A stretch of DNA of 64,000 nucleotides from GWB2-37-7 sp942492835. Its GTDB lineage: Bacteria; Bacillota; Clostridia; Lutisporales; Lutisporaceae. Positions within the stretch are counted from its first letter, which is position 1; every line of letters begins with the position of its first letter. The DNA is taken from assembly GCA_942492835.1 (NCBI GenBank), contig OW818645.1:2108001-2172000 (forward strand), given 5' to 3'. Both the position numbers and the translations under genes were made by a program. This document shows positions 1 through 6,169 of the stretch, in pieces. The notes under the pieces are model-generated. The model was not told the origin of the DNA. It saw only the letters and a list, made by a program, of their open reading frames with translations, and searched no databases.

Positions 1-66
1 CAGCTCACTTTTTAAAAATTCTATCATCCTAATGTTTTTTGTAATATCTGTGTCTTGATTAGACAT
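1..66 (-). CDS. Partial orphan gene, N-terminal 22 residues only
   Basis: Seen: an ATG at 66-64 on the minus strand has a GGGGGTG ribosome binding site just upstream. The frame stays open for 22 codons to the window edge. The visible residues start MSNQDTDITKNIRMIEFL and are polar to amphipathic, with no signal sequence. The product cannot be named from so little. A small helical regulator, for example a Spo0E-like phosphatase, is possible but I see no diagnostic motif. Confidence 0.5.
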   Translation of the reverse strand, partial: MSNQDTDITKNIRMIEFLKSEL

Positions 67-225
67 CTAATACACCCCCGGCAAATTTCTTTGTAAAGTA
101 TATATTCTTTTTATTTTGCTCAACTCCTGCTTTAGATGGTATACACCCAGAATAGCATATTTAAATAAATATTAACACACATTACAAAACAAGACAAACT
201 TATGGCAGAAACTTACCTCACAACC

Positions 226-268
226 AAAAAATCCTTGGATAGAGCTACATCTATCCAAGGATTTTTAG
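226..268. terminator. Intrinsic terminator, usable in both directions
   Basis: A 16-bp perfect stem (227-242 with 251-266, core ATCCTTGGATAG) has an 8-nt loop. It is flanked by an A run on the left and a T run on the right. It lies just downstream of the 55-residue minus-strand gene ending at 282 and should stop its transcript. Confidence 0.85.
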
Positions 269-281
269 TTTTTATTACTGT

Positions 282-449
282 TTAATTATATGCCTCGATT
301 TGAGGTAATGCCTTGTCTATGACTACAAGTTTATAAACTTGTGCGATTAACTCATGTACTATTTCAGGATCGACTCCCAGTTTTTCTGCTTTTCTATACA
401 CTGAGTCAAACTTACTAATGAAATCTTCCATGTATTCTTTATTAAACAT
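282..449 (-). CDS. Small orphan protein, 55 residues
   Basis: Seen: ATG at 449-447 preceded by an AAGGAAAGGAGAT ribosome binding site, 55 codons, TAA at 284-282, then an intrinsic terminator at 226-268. A gene with its own terminator and strong ribosome binding site is probably real despite its size. The product is hydrophilic and mostly helical-looking (starts MFNKEYMEDFISKF, ends LPQIEAYN) with no membrane segment and no cysteines. I do not recognise the family. A conserved-looking RNA fold lies 50 nt upstream on the same strand and may be part of its leader. Confidence 0.65.
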   Translation of the reverse strand: MFNKEYMEDFISKFDSVYRKAEKLGVDPEIVHELIAQVYKLVVIDKALPQIEAYN

Positions 450-500
450 TGTATATCTCCTTTCCTTGTTAAAGTTCTTAAAATAAGTTTATAATTTCAA

Positions 501-589
501 GAAAAGTGATATATGAATAGGTTTATTTTTGCAATGTATAACCTATTACCCTTGGTAGAAGTTGGAGAAATCCGGCTCTTTCACTTTTC
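501..589 (-). ncRNA. Candidate structured RNA or leader upstream of the 55-residue gene
   Basis: Seen on the minus strand: outer arms 589-581 and 509-501 are perfectly complementary (9 bp, GAAAAGTGA/TCACTTTTC). They enclose an 8-bp hairpin (547-540 with 523-516, AATAGGTT/AACCTATT) and a purine/pyrimidine-rich single-stranded section around 550-580. This multi-helix fold lies 52 nt upstream of the orphan gene start at 449. It does not match any riboswitch class I can recall. It could be a regulatory leader, a small RNA, or chance pairing in AT-rich DNA. Confidence 0.3.
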
Positions 590-861
590 TGTTTAATATA
601 ATTTGCTTTTCCTCCTTTCAATGAATTATGTAATGTCTTGTTACATTGTGTTTACTTTGTAATTTTAACAAAATTTCACATACTTGTAAAGTCTGCTAGA
701 TTCCATTATATGTAATCCCTTGTGTGGTGGCGTGAATAAATATTTATAATTAATAATATTTAATTGATACAAGTTATATTTTGTTATAAATTTTACGTTT
801 TTTAAAGGACATCGCCTATAAATTTCATAATTTTTCCATAAATTATTTTAAAATTCCCTAC

Positions 862-893
862 AAAAAAAAATAGAAAGCATAAAGCCTTCTATT
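862..893 (-). terminator. Terminator of the regulator/peptide operon
   Basis: On the minus strand a 10-bp stem (893-884 with 878-869, one G-U pair) with a 5-nt loop is followed by a run of nine T. It lies 12 nt beyond the stop of the 48-residue peptide gene. Confidence 0.85.
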
Positions 894-904
894 AGGTGAT
901 GGGT

Positions 905-1051
905 TTAATTATTTATTGGATTTATCATGCATGAATGGTATGGATCGCTACCATCTTGTGCATTTACTTCTGTCGGAATTACTACCGATATAGTAACTGC
1001 AAATAAAATTGCTATTATAAAATATTTTGTTATTGTTTTAAACTTATTCAT
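905..1051 (-). CDS. Exported signalling-peptide precursor, 48 residues
   Basis: Seen: ATG at 1051 with a strong AAAGGAGGC ribosome binding site that sits inside the end of the upstream regulator gene. The start lies 8 nt before the regulator's stop codon ends, so the two genes overlap. The protein has a basic N-terminus (MNKFKTITKY), a hydrophobic core of about 16 residues and a probable Sec cleavage site after VNA at residue 31. A short polar tail of 17 residues follows, ending SCMINPINN. Known: RRNPP quorum-sensing regulators are typically followed or overlapped by a small gene for an exported pro-peptide whose C-terminal fragment is re-imported. Inference: this is the cognate pro-peptide, comparable to Qsp peptides of Clostridium. 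The active peptide would come from the tail. An intrinsic terminator closes the operon. Confidence 0.75.
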   Translation of the reverse strand: MNKFKTITKYFIIAILFAVTISVVIPTEVNAQDGSDPYHSCMINPINN

Positions 1052-2318
1052 TGTATGCCTCCTTTTTTCTTATTTTTCTATGTATTCTTCCTATACATGA
1101 GTACAAATCATCTTTATATACATAATTATCTGTGTTCTCTTCTATGTAACAAACCACATTGTACAATTCTTTTAATAAGTTAACATCATATATATAGTTA
1201 GTTATATTAATTATTCCATCCTTCATATCTTTTTTATCAATAGAAGTATAAATTGTTTTCTTTAGCATACTAAAATATTCATAGCAGGCAGAGGTATCTC
1301 CTGCCATTAATCTTATCTCCGCATGGGTTTGAGCGACTATTAAATGTCTCTCAGTAATTCTATCCTTATCTAATAGCTCCATTGCTGCTTCGATGTATTT
1401 AATCGCTTCGTCATAATTCTTAAAAATGCAATATATGTCAGCAATATTATTAAGAGTTAATGACCTACCATTTATATCTTTTTCGTGGAATTCAAGCAAA
1501 GCCATTAAGTAGTATTCTTTTGCTTCCGCATACATTCCATCTCTTTTATATGTAGACCCTATAGCCAAATATGCCGCACCTTTATCACTATTTAATTCAG
1601 TATTATCACCTGCATACACAATTGACTTCTCTATGTAGCCTCTTGCCTCAGAGTGCCTGCCCGCTTCTGCATTTAACATTATACCTCTTCTAAAATAGTA
1701 TTTATACAAGGCTGAATTACTAACCTTCTCAGATTTATCAATGTAATTCTGAGCTTTTATAAATAATCTTTCTGCCTCTTTAACTGCTCTCTCCATATAA
1801 TGATATTCTGCCAATTCAACCGTTATAATTATTAATGTATCAATATTTTTCTTATCAACGAGATTTAAGGCTTCATTGTAATATTCTAAGGTTTTGATAA
1901 TATCATTTCTATAGTAAAAGTGTTTTCCAAGGCATCTTATCATTAAAGCAGTTTCGTTTATAAGTCCAAACTTAACACACAATGCTCTTACTTTTTCCAG
2001 CAAAGCATAGTCCTTTTCTTCTTTATAGAGCATTATATCTCTAAAAATTTTAATTGCGAAATTTCTGATTTGCCCAGCATCATCATATATTAGCTCGTCC
2101 CAGCCTTCATCAAGAGTTCTAAGCATTATGCATTTAAAGGTTGGTGAAGTAATTTTATTAAAACCACAGTAATTTCTTACAGCCTTGAGAGATAATTCAG
2201 TTATCTTTTCTGTTTCATAAAAATCTTTTATAGAACCATACTTTTCTTCAATTTTCTTTTTTATTTGTTGCCCCTCATTTAAAAATTCTATGTCTTCCGG
2301 CTTTAACTTTTTTCCCAT
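1044..2318 (-). CDS. RRNPP-type TPR transcriptional regulator (quorum sensing)
   Basis: A 424-residue cytoplasmic protein. Residues 1-75 resemble an XRE-type helix-turn-helix (IKKKIEEKYGSIKDF then ITSPTFK). From about residue 100 to the end, degenerate 34-residue helical repeats of TPR type are visible (for example AYLAIGSTYKRDGMYAEAKEYY and LNNIADIYCIFKNYDEAIKY). This layout and length match the RRNPP superfamily (Rap, PlcR, PrgX, AimR and clostridial Qsr proteins), in which the TPR domain binds a short re-imported peptide and controls DNA binding. The gene overlaps an exported 48-residue peptide gene by 8 nt, which strongly supports the assignment. Its targets are not evident. The adjacent small genes at 1-449 could be among them. 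Confidence 0.8.
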   Translation of the reverse strand: MGKKLKPEDIEFLNEGQQIKKKIEEKYGSIKDFYETEKITELSLKAVRNYCGFNKITSPTFKCIMLRTLDEGWDELIYDDAGQIRNFAIKIFRDIMLYKEEKDYALLEKVRALCVKFGLINETALMIRCLGKHFYYRNDIIKTLEYYNEALNLVDKKNIDTLIIITVELAEYHYMERAVKEAERLFIKAQNYIDKSEKVSNSALYKYYFRRGIMLNAEAGRHSEARGYIEKSIVYAGDNTELNSDKGAAYLAIGSTYKRDGMYAEAKEYYLMALLEFHEKDINGRSLTLNNIADIYCIFKNYDEAIKYIEAAMELLDKDRITERHLIVAQTHAEIRLMAGDTSACYEYFSMLKKTIYTSIDKKDMKDGIINITNYIYDVNLLKELYNVVCYIEENTDNYVYKDDLYSCIGRIHRKIRKKEAYNE

Positions 2319-2549
2319 ATGTTCACCCTCAAACTAATTTTATTTTGTCTATTAAAAAACTCTGCAAGTATCTAGTGGAAATCCGTCCGTTCTTTGTCAA
2401 ATAAAATAATACATATAAGATAAGGATTGTCTTTACAGCCCCTGTATATAATATTGTATTATACTAATTATTTGATTTATATCTACAATTAGCATAACAT
2501 GGTTAAATATTCAATTCAATCATTATTTAGGACAAACAACAACAAAAGA

Positions 2550-2636
2550 CAATAAGGTGCCAGGCACGACACATAGACAGTTAATAAATAATATATTATA
2601 AATAACTGTCCAACTGACTAGCCTGGCACCTTATTG
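2550..2636. repeat. 87-bp nested palindrome, REP/MITE-like
   Basis: A perfect 16-bp outer inverted repeat (2550-2565 with 2621-2636, core AAGGTGCCAGGC) contains a second 7-bp inverted repeat (2577-2583 with 2603-2609, ACAGTTA/TAACTGT). The spacer is AT only. The element lies alone between the regulator promoter region and the rpsR terminator. The size, GC-rich tips and nested symmetry suggest a small non-autonomous repetitive element rather than an ordinary terminator, since no T run follows on either side. Confidence 0.6.
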
Positions 2637-2643
2637 TTCCATT

Positions 2644-2674
2644 AAAAATAAAAAACCCGGTAATAACCGGGTTT
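2644..2674 (-). terminator. Terminator of rpsF-ssb-rpsR
   Basis: An 8-bp GC-rich stem (AAACCCGG/CCGGGTTT, 2674-2667 with 2660-2653) with a 6-nt loop is followed by a T-rich tail on the minus strand, 12 nt past the rpsR stop. Confidence 0.9.
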
Positions 2675-2685
2675 CATACTAATCA

Positions 2686-2946
2686 TTAATCTGTTGTGAA
2701 TGGTAATAAAGCTATGTTTCTAGCTCTCTTTATAGCTACTGTAAGCTGTCTTTGATGCTTAGCGCAGTTACCTGAAATTCTTCTTGGAATTATCTTTCCT
2801 CTTTCAGATACAAATCTTCTAATTTTGTTTACATCTTTATAATCTATATGTTGAACTTTATCTATGCAGAAATTACATACGCGCTTCTTTGGCTTTCTCA
2901 TCTTGCCACCGCCGCCTGCATTTCTTTCTCTACCTTCTCTTGGCAT
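2686..2946 (-). CDS. rpsR: 30S ribosomal protein S18
   Basis: An 86-residue basic protein of the small ribosomal subunit that pairs with S6 on the 16S platform. The family core is clear: KVQHIDYKDVNKIRRFVSE, then GKIIPRRISGNCAKHQRQL and the C-terminal AIKRARNIALLPF. The N-terminus carries an extra glycine-rich basic stretch (residues 3-20) and a CNFC pair that is common in clostridial S18. It is the last gene of rpsF-ssb-rpsR, the usual bacterial order, 18 nt after ssb, and is followed by an intrinsic terminator. The ribosome binding site AGGAGGG supports the ATG at 2946. Confidence 0.97.
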   Translation of the reverse strand: MPREGRERNAGGGGKMRKPKKRVCNFCIDKVQHIDYKDVNKIRRFVSERGKIIPRRISGNCAKHQRQLTVAIKRARNIALLPFTTD

Positions 2947-2964
2947 ATATTTCCCTCCTAACTA

Positions 2965-3369
2965 CTAAAATGGAAGATCGTCGTCTCCCTCGGCAGGATA
3001 GAAATCTCCGGATTCCTTTTTAACATCACTGCCTGAACCTTTGTTAATATCTGAAGCTTTATCTAGAAAATGTACTTCATCTGCTATGACTTCTGTTGTA
3101 AAATGTCTTTTGCCCTCTTGGTCATCCCAGCTTCTTGTCTGGATTCTTCCAGCTATAGCAACTAGTCTGCCTTTGCCGATATATTTACCGCAGTTTTCTG
3201 CTGGCTTGCCCCATACAACAATGGGAATAAAATCAGCATCAGGTTGACCTTCCTGCTTGAACATTCTGTTTACCGCTACAGTAAACTTTGCAACTGGTGT
3301 CTGGTTGTTAGCTGTATATCTAACCTCGGGGTCCTTTGTTAATCTTCCTACTAGGGCAACTTTATTCAT
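2965..3369 (-). CDS. ssb: Single-stranded DNA-binding protein
   Basis: A 134-residue SSB that coats single-stranded DNA in replication, repair and recombination. The N-terminal OB fold (about 1-105) shows family signatures: MNKVALVGRLTKDPEVRYT, VAKFTVAVNR, FIPIVVWGKPAENC and the IQTRSW strand. A short acidic/serine linker leads to the conserved tip DDDLPF, which recruits partner proteins. It is somewhat shorter than Bacillus SsbA (172) because the linker is short. It lies between rpsF and rpsR in the standard operon, transcribed from the promoter upstream of rpsF. Confidence 0.97.
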   Translation of the reverse strand: MNKVALVGRLTKDPEVRYTANNQTPVAKFTVAVNRMFKQEGQPDADFIPIVVWGKPAENCGKYIGKGRLVAIAGRIQTRSWDDQEGKRHFTTEVIADEVHFLDKASDINKGSGSDVKKESGDFYPAEGDDDLPF

Positions 3370-3393
3370 TCGAAAGCACCACCTAATTTAAAA

Positions 3394-3675
3394 TTAGTCT
3401 AACCTTATAGTCATACTTCTAAGTATAGTTTCAGTTATACCAAACACTCTTTCCAATTCCTTTGGAACAGCTGTATCAGCCTTATATCTCATATATACAT
3501 AGAAGCCTTCACCGATATCATCAATTAAATAAGCAAGCTTTCTCTTGCCCCAATCATCGATTGTCTCGATTTCGCCATTTGCTTCAATTATGCCTCTAAA
3601 CTTTTCAACAATAGCTTTTAGGGCTTCTTCAGTAACGTCTGGCTTTACTATATATATAGTTTCGTATCTATTCAT
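3394..3675 (-). CDS. rpsF: 30S ribosomal protein S6
   Basis: A 93-residue S6 protein with the family start MNRYETIYIVKPD and the strand WGKRKLAYLIDDIGEGFYV. The partner of S18 in the 30S subunit. I place the start at the ATG at 3675, not the in-frame start 39 nt upstream. GGAGGAGGTG lies at the right spacing before 3675 and S6 proteins begin with this MNRYE motif. It is the first gene of rpsF-ssb-rpsR, preceded by a structured leader (3692-3730) and a good sigma-A-type promoter (3758-3786). Confidence 0.97.
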   Translation of the reverse strand: MNRYETIYIVKPDVTEEALKAIVEKFRGIIEANGEIETIDDWGKRKLAYLIDDIGEGFYVYMRYKADTAVPKELERVFGITETILRSMTIRLD

Positions 3676-3691
3676 AAGTTTCACCTCCTCC

Positions 3692-3730
3692 CCTCGGACT
3701 AGCGGCCCTACCACTCGGGATAGAGCGAGG
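3692..3730 (-). promoter_or_regulatory. Probable S6:S18 autoregulatory leader
   Basis: On the minus strand, directly before the rpsF ribosome binding site, a 5-bp stem CCTCG/CGAGG (3730-3726 with 3696-3692) encloses a GC-rich arm (AGTGG...CCGCT). The 3' side carries a CCGAG motif and merges into the ribosome binding site. Known: the S6:S18 complex binds a CCG-containing leader fold in many bacteria to repress its own operon. Position and composition fit, but I have not aligned it to the published consensus. Confidence 0.5.
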
Positions 3731-3757
3731 AAATTTGCGTATTACACGCATCTTAGT

Positions 3758-3786
3758 ATTATATCACTGTGTAAAGCCATTTTCAA
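3758..3786 (-). promoter_or_regulatory. Sigma-A-type promoter for rpsF-ssb-rpsR
   Basis: On the minus strand: TTGAAA at 3786-3781, a 17-bp spacer, then a perfect TATAAT at 3763-3758. It lies about 80 nt upstream of the rpsF start, leaving room for the structured leader. Confidence 0.75.
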
Positions 3787-3796
3787 CTGTTTTTTC

Positions 3797-4006
3797 TTAT
3801 ACTTGAGGAATTTCTGCGGATTTTATAAGTTTCTTCACCGACTTTTCAAATTGGGGTCTTGGAAGCATAACAATTCTGCCACATCCAAGACACTTAATTT
3901 TGAAATCCGCTCCTATTCTTATTACTTCCCATTGCTTGCTTCCACAGGGGTGATCCTTTTTTGTCTCTACAATATCTCCTAAATTATATGGCTTTGGATA
4001 GTACAT
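3797..4006 (-). CDS. DUF951 family small protein
   Basis: A 69-residue protein of the DUF951 family, which is widespread in Firmicutes near rpsF or ychF and has no settled function. Visible features are LGDIVETKKDHPCGS near the N-terminus and a CLGCGRIVMLPR block, so three to four cysteines could bind a metal. ATG at 4006 is preferred over the TTG one codon earlier because of the AGGAGG spacing (6 nt). It lies 11 nt downstream of the mechanosensitive channel gene and probably shares its transcript. Confidence 0.85.
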   Translation of the reverse strand: MYYPKPYNLGDIVETKKDHPCGSKQWEVIRIGADFKIKCLGCGRIVMLPRPQFEKSVKKLIKSAEIPQV

Positions 4007-4017
4007 CAAACCCCTCC

Positions 4018-4866
4018 TTACTTATTTTCCACCAGCACTAGTTTTGGATAGGATATCTCTATTTTTTCCTTCTTAAAAGCTTCAAGCATCAAAAGTCTTA
4101 GCTCCCGCTCTACCTTCCAGTGTGCAAGTGGTTCAGTCCTTACTATTGTTCTGATTGAAACATTAGATTCTCCAAGCTTTATTATTCCCAATACCTCAGG
4201 CTTTTCCTTAATACTGTCTTCATTTTTTTCATAATAATCTGATGCTACAGCCGATAGAATCGCCACAGCTCTTTCATGGTTACTTTCATATGCAACACTT
4301 ACATCTATAATTGCAAGTGAATTCCCTTTAGATACATTTGTAACAGCTTTTATTTCCCCATTTGGAATTATATGTAGCTCACCATTAAAGGATCTTATAC
4401 GAGTTGTCCTAAGCCCCAACTCCTCTACAGTACCAGTAACCTCAGATATTGTTACATAGTCACCTACACTATATTGATCCTCAAATAATATAAGAAATCC
4501 TGTAAATACATCTTTAACCAAGCTTTGAGCGCCAAAGCCTATTGCTATACCTCCCAATCCAGCAGTTGCAATAATAGGTTGAGTTGGAATGTTTAAAGCC
4601 TCTAATATGGAAACTCCCATTATTAGATATACCAAATACTTTATTACGCTTTTTGAGATTCCTATTAATGTATTTGATTTTCTCTCATCCATTTTATACC
4701 TTGGATAAAGTCGAAACACATTTGATATTACCTTGTTAAGTACTATTATTGCAAGCCTTGATATAATGAATATAAATATTATCTTTACAAATATCCCTAG
4801 ATAATAATATAACAGTGCAGTATCCATCTGTAAATATACTGCAATATTCCCAAATAACTCCTTCAC
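4018..4866 (-). CDS. MscS-family small-conductance mechanosensitive channel
   Basis: A membrane channel of about 282 residues that opens on membrane tension to release solutes after osmotic downshock. Three transmembrane segments are visible near residues 15-45, 65-90 and 95-120. The third has the glycine/alanine-rich pore pattern (TAGLGGIAIGFGAQSLV) typical of MscS. The beta domain follows (GDYVTISEVTGTVEELGLRT and HIIPNG) and then the C-terminal alpha/beta domain. It resembles the short YkuT/YnaI-like members. The longer reading frame opens at a GTG at 4887 with no ribosome binding site. The GTG at 4866 sits 9 nt after AAGGGGG and is preferred, though still uncertain. It forms an operon with yedF upstream and the DUF951 gene downstream. 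Confidence 0.85.
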   Translation of the reverse strand: MKELFGNIAVYLQMDTALLYYYLGIFVKIIFIFIISRLAIIVLNKVISNVFRLYPRYKMDERKSNTLIGISKSVIKYLVYLIMGVSILEALNIPTQPIIATAGLGGIAIGFGAQSLVKDVFTGFLILFEDQYSVGDYVTISEVTGTVEELGLRTTRIRSFNGELHIIPNGEIKAVTNVSKGNSLAIIDVSVAYESNHERAVAILSAVASDYYEKNEDSIKEKPEVLGIIKLGESNVSIRTIVRTEPLAHWKVERELRLLMLEAFKKEKIEISYPKLVLVENK

Positions 4867-4894
4867 AATATCATGCCCCCTTAACACTTGCTTA

Positions 4895-5467
4895 TCAGAT
4901 ATTTATAACCTTGGCAGCTGTATGCATATATTCTACTATGGTATACATATTTCCTACAATACCAGCCTTTAGCTTATCTTTAATCTGGTAAAAATCTAAA
5001 CAAGTGCCACAGCTTATTATCTCTATACCCTTCTCTTGAAGCTTTTGAATGTTTTCCAAAGTATCTGAGCCTTCTACCACTAGTTTTACCCCGCTATTCA
5101 TAAAAATAATTGCCTTAGGGTATGGCTTTGTTTCATTTAATGTATAAGTGTATGTTTTCATAAGCATCTGTCCAAGCTCTGCATCTCCTGAACCCAACTT
5201 ATCTGTAGTTATTACTACAATAAAGTCATCGTTTATTTCCTTCTTTATGCTTTCTCCTACTTTTTTAATCTTAACATAGTAACAGCCTTCTTTTTCTTCA
5301 ACCTCATGCTGACAGTCCAAATTAGTAGCAAGCCTTGCCAAGTTTTCTCTTGCTGTGACATTATCTACAATAATTAGTATCTCACCTGATGTTATCTCCT
5401 CCAATGCTCTCTTAGTTAGAATCACTGGTTGTGGACACTTTAATCCTCGTGCATCTATATTATTCAT
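4895..5467 (-). CDS. yedF: YedF-type sulfurtransferase-like protein (TusA + DsrE-like)
   Basis: A 190-residue two-domain protein. The N-terminal TusA domain (1-70) carries DARGLKCPQPV with the sulfur-carrying cysteine. The C-terminal DsrE-like domain carries a CGTC motif near residue 155. This is the architecture annotated as sulfurtransferase-like selenium metabolism protein YedF. The role in selenium is inferred in the family from co-occurrence with selD, and none of those genes is in this window, so a general sulfur-relay role is equally possible. The start at 5467 follows AGGAGGATATAAT. The in-frame codons upstream are not needed for the TusA fold. Confidence 0.85.
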   Translation of the reverse strand: MNNIDARGLKCPQPVILTKRALEEITSGEILIIVDNVTARENLARLATNLDCQHEVEEKEGCYYVKIKKVGESIKKEINDDFIVVITTDKLGSGDAELGQMLMKTYTYTLNETKPYPKAIIFMNSGVKLVVEGSDTLENIQKLQEKGIEIISCGTCLDFYQIKDKLKAGIVGNMYTIVEYMHTAAKVINI

Positions 5468-5792
5468 ATTATATCCTCCTGAAACTTTTTTGTAAAAATT
5501 AAGTATATTACTATAATAATTTATTTTCACATTATATTCTATATATGTTTTGCAATTATAGATTTTTTTAATATCTTTTGCAGTTTATATACCTTTTCTC
5601 TATATGACTTCATTTTCTCCTTATATTATTCAGATTTATACATTCGAAAACAATATAGTTAATTACAGTTATAGAAATTTTAAATAATATCAATATTTTT
5701 ATTAATTAAATTAATATTATCATTGACATTGTTAATATTAGTATTATAATTGTCTTAAGAGTGTTAATTTAATCCAATTGAGGAGTGAATTT
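5468..5792. promoter_or_regulatory. Divergent intergenic region with a strong promoter for the DUF2089 operon
   Basis: AT-rich region between yedF (minus) and the DUF2089 gene (plus). TTGACA at 5723-5728, a 16-bp spacer and TATAAT at 5745-5750 form a consensus promoter reading right. The start codon lies 42 nt further on. Repeated TTAATATTA elements on both sides of the -35 (about 5710-5742) could be an operator. No clear promoter for yedF was identified. No gene seen. Confidence 0.6.
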
Positions 5793-6158
5793 ATGAAAAA
5801 AGACATACTGGGAAAGTGCCCTATCTGTAATGGCAACATAAACGTAACAGAGTTCAAGTGTAATTCCTGTGAAAGCACTATAAGAGGCAGCTTTAAACTT
5901 TGCAAGTTCTGTCAGCTGCCAAAGGAGCAAATAGAATTTGCAGAGATTTTTATAAAGAATCGCGGTAACATCAAGGAAATTGAGAGGGAATTATGTATAT
6001 CCTACCCTACTGTTAAGGGTAAGCTAGATGCTCTCATAGAAGCCCTTGGTTATACAGAACAGGCTAATGTGAGCCCAAGTAAAAACAAAGATATCTTAGA
6101 ACAACTGGACAATGGCGAAATTAGTCCAGCGGAAGCAATCGAATTATTAAAAAATTAG
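5793..6158 (+). CDS. DUF2089 zinc-ribbon/HTH protein
   Basis: A 121-residue protein of the DUF2089 family. The N-terminus has zinc-ribbon cysteine pairs (CPIC at 9-12, CNSC at 24-27) and a further CKFC near residue 38. It is followed by a helix-turn-helix segment (KEIERELCISYPTVKGKLDAL) of the kind used to bind DNA, and a short C-terminal helix. ATG at 5793 is chosen because TTGAGGAGTG lies 8 nt upstream. It lies 11 nt before the DUF4097 gene and certainly shares its operon. Family members are usually next to DUF4097/YvlB-type genes, so it is probably the local transcription factor. The ligand is unknown. Confidence 0.85.
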   Translation: MKKDILGKCPICNGNINVTEFKCNSCESTIRGSFKLCKFCQLPKEQIEFAEIFIKNRGNIKEIERELCISYPTVKGKLDALIEALGYTEQANVSPSKNKDILEQLDNGEISPAEAIELLKN

Positions 6159-6169
6159 GAGGGTATATA

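Noticed and set aside
546..620. Possible micro-gene on the minus strand ending in EPDFSNFYQG after GGAGG
   Set aside because: No ATG, GTG or TTG lies at a proper distance from the ribosome binding site; only ATT or a GTG too far away is available.
3545..3982. A 145-codon plus-strand frame antisense to rpsF and the DUF951 gene
   Set aside because: No ribosome binding site, and it crosses a promoter, a leader and two well-supported genes on the other strand.
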